A stretch of DNA of 7,067 nt from Deltaproteobacteria bacterium (GTDB lineage: Bacteria > Bdellovibrionota > UBA1018 > UBA923). Positions 4,831 to 7,067 of this stretch are shown here, piece by piece (the stretch's first letter is position 1; each line of letters begins with the position of its first letter). The stretch covers positions 1 to 7,067 of the forward strand of contig JACQAW010000386.1 of NCBI GenBank assembly GCA_016194725.1, given 5' to 3'. The notes under the pieces were generated by a model, which worked only from the letters and a program-made list of their open reading frames with translations, was not told where the DNA came from and ran no database searches. The position numbers and the translations under genes are program-made.

Positions 4831-7067
4831 CTATCGGACAACGACCGACAGCGCAACAGAGCGAACCGCGCCCGATGACGAAGCGTTAACGGTGATTGTG
4901 TATGCGCCCGGAGGTGTACCTGGCAGCGGGCTTGCCTTGCCCCCAGCGCAGGCCGCGCCGAAAAGCGCGCAGAGCATCACCACGCAAAAGGCCAGTGCCG
5001 GGCGACGCCTCTCCTTCTTCCCGGTCAACAGCAGTGGCACGCTCATCAGAAGAACCAGCCAGGGGAGTACCTCGCGCCAATAGAATATCGGCGGGGAAGG
5101 CCTTCCTGGCCCGGTTGGCAGGAGTGCGTGGGCGGTAGTGGTCACGGTTATTGTTGCTGAAGGCGAACCGGAACCCCCCAGCACCACCGAAGACGGCGAA
5201 ACCACGCACGTTCCCAAAGGAATTGAATGGCTGCAGGCCAGCGCGACGGTCCCGCTGAATCCAGTTGAAGCCAAGCCCAGTGTAAAGGTGGCGGATTGCC
5301 CCGCCTGGATGGTTGCTGAAGTTGGCGTTCCCGGGGAAACGGAGATGGAAAAATCCGCACCATTTCCGGTGAGAGCGACGCGATGCGGGCTGCCAGGGGC
5401 ATTGTCGGTGACCGAGAGCGATCCAACGTAGGTGAGCGCGCCAAGCGGAGTGAAGGTCAAGTTGAAAAGGCAAGACGCTGCCGGTGCCAGCGTCCCGGGG
5501 CAGTTGTTGGTCTGCGAAAACACGGAACCGTTGGTCAACGCAATCGCCGAGATGATCAGGTTGGCACTGCCGCTGTTGGTCAGCGTGACGCTTCTCGGCG
5601 TACTGGGAGTGTTAACCGGCTGATTTCCGAACGTCACGCTGGCCGGCGAAAACGAAGCCGCCGGACCCACCACACCGATGCCGCTGAGAGCGACGCTGTG
5701 CGGGCTACCGGTAGCGTCGCTCGAAACGCTCAGGGAGGCGTTGCGCGCTCCGCTGGCCGACGGCGTGAAAGTGACGCTGATCGTACAATTCGCATTCACC
5801 GCGAGCGTGGCAGGGGAAAGCGGACAGTTGTGCGTGGCCGCGAAATCGCCGCTGTTTAAGCCTGTGAGCCCGATGCTGGCGATGGTGAGCGGCGCGCTGC
5901 CCATATTGGTGAGCGTGATGGTCTGCGCAGAGCTGGTGGTGCTCACCACTTGCGCCGCAAAGGTCAGGCTGGTGGCCGAGAGCATCACGTTCGGGGGAGT
6001 GACGCCCGTCCCGTTCAGCGCGGCGGTGTGCGGGCTGCCGGGGCCATTATCTGTGATGATCAACGTCCCGAGGCGTGTGCCGGTGCCGCTGGGCTGGAAG
6101 GTCACACTGATTGTACAGCTCGTCCCGGCGGCGACCGCCGTGCCGCAGTTGTGTGTGGCGTTGAATTCCCCTATCGCGTTGATAGAGGAGATGCTCAGAG
6201 TGTTTCCGGTGACCGATAGGGTGATGGTTTGCGAAGCGCTGGTGGTGCCGACCAACTGGGCCCCAAAGGTCAGGCTGGAGGGGGTCAAGGTGACGATCGG
6301 GGCGGGAACTCCATTGCCGTTCAGCGAGACAAAATTCGGGCTGCCAAGGGTGTCGCTGTCGATGCGAATCGCGGCAGCCTGAGGTCCGAGGCTGAATGGG
6401 CTGAAGGAAACAAACAGCGTACAGGAAGCACTTGCCGGTAGCGGCGCGGAGCAGTTCTGGCCAAGAAGAAAACTGGAGTTTGGTAGAGAGATACCGAGGA
6501 CCGTAATCGGCCCGGTTCCCGTATTTGTCAGCATGACTTGGCGCTGGGCACTGGTGGTCCCAACGAATTGATCGCCGAAGTCCAAGCTCGGGGGGGAGAG
6601 TGACACGGTGCCGTTTCCGACGCCAACGCCAGACAGATTCACGTCGTGGGGATTGCCCGGGGCGTTATCCGGGATGCGCAGGGTAGCATTTCGAGCGCCG
6701 CTTGCAGTTGGCGTAAAGGTGAGCTGAACTTGGCAATTGCTGCCCGAAGGGATGGCCACCCCGGAGCAGGTATCGGCCACCTTGCTGAAGTCACCCGAAT
6801 TGGTTCCTATGATGGAGACCGCGCCGATGGCGAGGTCGAAGGAGCCGGTGCTGGAAACAGTGAGGGTCTGGGGCGGGCTCGTTGTGCCCATCGCCTGATT
6901 GATGGGAAAGTTCAAAGTACCTGTGCTCAGGCCGATTGCGGGAGCTTGCAAGAGGACGGAAACCGAGTTCAGCCCCTCGTTGGCGGTCACCACGTCGATG
7001 CGGCTGTCTCCATTCAAGTCTGCCGTGGCGACCGACACTGGACGCCGACTGATGCCAATAGAGGCGC
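4831..7067 (-). CDS. Choice-of-anchor D / Ig-like surface repeat protein, N-terminus off the window
   Basis: The frame is open to the right edge (ASIGISRRP before SVATADLNGD), so the GTG at 7036-7038 is not the true start. Residues here are numbered from that GTG (735 visible). Residues 1-30 are the end of an FG-GAP/VCBS-type repeat with the calcium-binding-like loop DLNGDSRID. Residues 35-561 are five ASPM/SPD-2/Hydin-type repeats. Residues 562-636 are an Ig-like domain (SVSPGTPTSATIQAGQSATF...). Residues 657-673 are a transmembrane segment (LPWLVLLMSVPLLLTG), followed by the basic stretch KKERRR. Residues 680-700 are a second hydrophobic segment ending GAACAGG, and the last 35 residues form a Gly/Ser/Val-rich beta stretch (YTITVNASSS...). 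The protein is most likely exported or surface-exposed with an adhesion or scaffold role; this is inferred from domain type only. The architecture, including the tail, resembles large Acidobacteriota proteins. The stop is TAG at 4831-4833. Confidence 0.85.
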   Translation of the reverse strand, partial: ASIGISRRPVSVATADLNGDSRIDVVTANEGLNSVSVLLQAPAIGLSTGTLNFPINQAMGTTSPPQTLTVSSTGSFDLAIGAVSIIGTNSGDFSKVADTCSGVAIPSGSNCQVQLTFTPTASGARNATLRIPDNAPGNPHDVNLSGVGVGNGTVSLSPPSLDFGDQFVGTTSAQRQVMLTNTGTGPITVLGISLPNSSFLLGQNCSAPLPASASCTLFVSFSPFSLGPQAAAIRIDSDTLGSPNFVSLNGNGVPAPIVTLTPSSLTFGAQLVGTTSASQTITLSVTGNTLSISSINAIGEFNATHNCGTAVAAGTSCTISVTFQPSGTGTRLGTLIITDNGPGSPHTAALNGTGVTPPNVMLSATSLTFAAQVVSTTSSAQTITLTNMGSAPLTIASIGLTGLNSGDFAATHNCPLSPATLAVNANCTISVTFTPSASGARNASLSVSSDATGSPHSVALSGIGVVGPAASFSPASVTFGNQPVNTPSTPRSVTLTNSGSANLIISAIALTNGSVFSQTNNCPGTLAPAASCLFNLTFTPLGALTYVGSLSVTDNAPGSPHRVALTGNGADFSISVSPGTPTSATIQAGQSATFTLGLASTGFSGTVALACSHSIPLGTCVVSPSSVVLGGSGSPSATITVTTTAHALLPTGPGRPSPPIFYWREVLPWLVLLMSVPLLLTGKKERRRPALAFCVVMLCALFGAACAGGKASPLPGTPPGAYTITVNASSSGAVRSVALSVVVR
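5356..6936 (-). repeat. Five tandem ~100-110-residue anchor-D (ASH-type) domain repeats
   Basis: Approximate units on the minus strand are 6936-6607, 6606-6307, 6306-6001, 6000-5671 and 5670-5356. Each follows the pattern L-P-x-S-L-x-F-G-x-Q-x-V-x-T-S-x-x-Q-x-(I/V)-T-L-T-N, then NC...xSC-x-(I/V)-x-(V/L)-x-F-x-P, then G-S-P-H-x-V-x-L-x-G-x-G-V. All five have a Cys pair in the same place (for example NCSAPLPASASC and NCGTAVAAGTSC). The repeats diverge enough at DNA level to be old duplications, though short blocks such as GCGGGCTGCC or GGTCAGGCTGG recur with about 300-bp spacing. Confidence 0.8.

Noticed and set aside
5678..6382. Plus-strand open frame (234 codons) opposite the repeat protein
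   Set aside because: Its apparent internal repeats simply mirror the anchor-D repeats on the other strand; there is no ribosome site or known domain.

Overview
The window is GC-rich and gene-dense and reads as bacterial chromosome. The best lineage hint is the large minus-strand gene on the right. It has FG-GAP-like calcium-loop sequence, five 'choice-of-anchor D' (ASPM/SPD-2/Hydin-type) repeats, an Ig-like domain, and a tail with two hydrophobic segments and a final beta-rich stretch. I associate this architecture with Acidobacteriota (Terriglobia/Koribacter/Solibacter-like genomes). That assignment rests on recalled family knowledge, not on a search.

Layout. Left block, plus strand (1-3999): (i) the 3' two thirds of a heavy-metal RND efflux pump gene (CzcA type), cut by the window edge and broken near 1727 by an apparent internal deletion that also changes frame; (ii) a 210-aa protein with a helix-turn-helix-like N-terminus and a C-terminal YkvA/DUF1232 domain, starting 4 nt after the pump stop; (iii) an exported M19-type metallo-dipeptidase/amidohydrolase whose ATG overlaps the stop of (ii) as ATGA. 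The spacing (4 nt, then a 4-nt overlap) suggests one transcript.

Middle (about 3990-4100) is a convergent intergenic region with unusual structure. A degenerate heptamer array passes into a hexamer array (3994-4058). The array contains a perfect 12-bp palindrome and is followed by a weak hairpin plus T-run and a G-quadruplex motif.

Right block, minus strand (7067-4075): the anchor-D repeat protein (5' end off the window), then 38 to 47 nt downstream an exported retropepsin-like aspartic protease that stops early at its second conserved motif. A coding-looking but unrecognised stretch continues in another frame down to 4075.

Two of the recognisable genes (pump and protease) are interrupted in conserved positions. 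Either this locus is decaying or the assembly has small collapsed or chimeric junctions. I found no tRNA, rRNA, CRISPR array, insertion sequence or riboswitch. I cannot claim a new defence or metabolic system here. The most distinctive unexplained items are the 3994-4092 intergenic structure and the coding-like fragment at 4075-4345.
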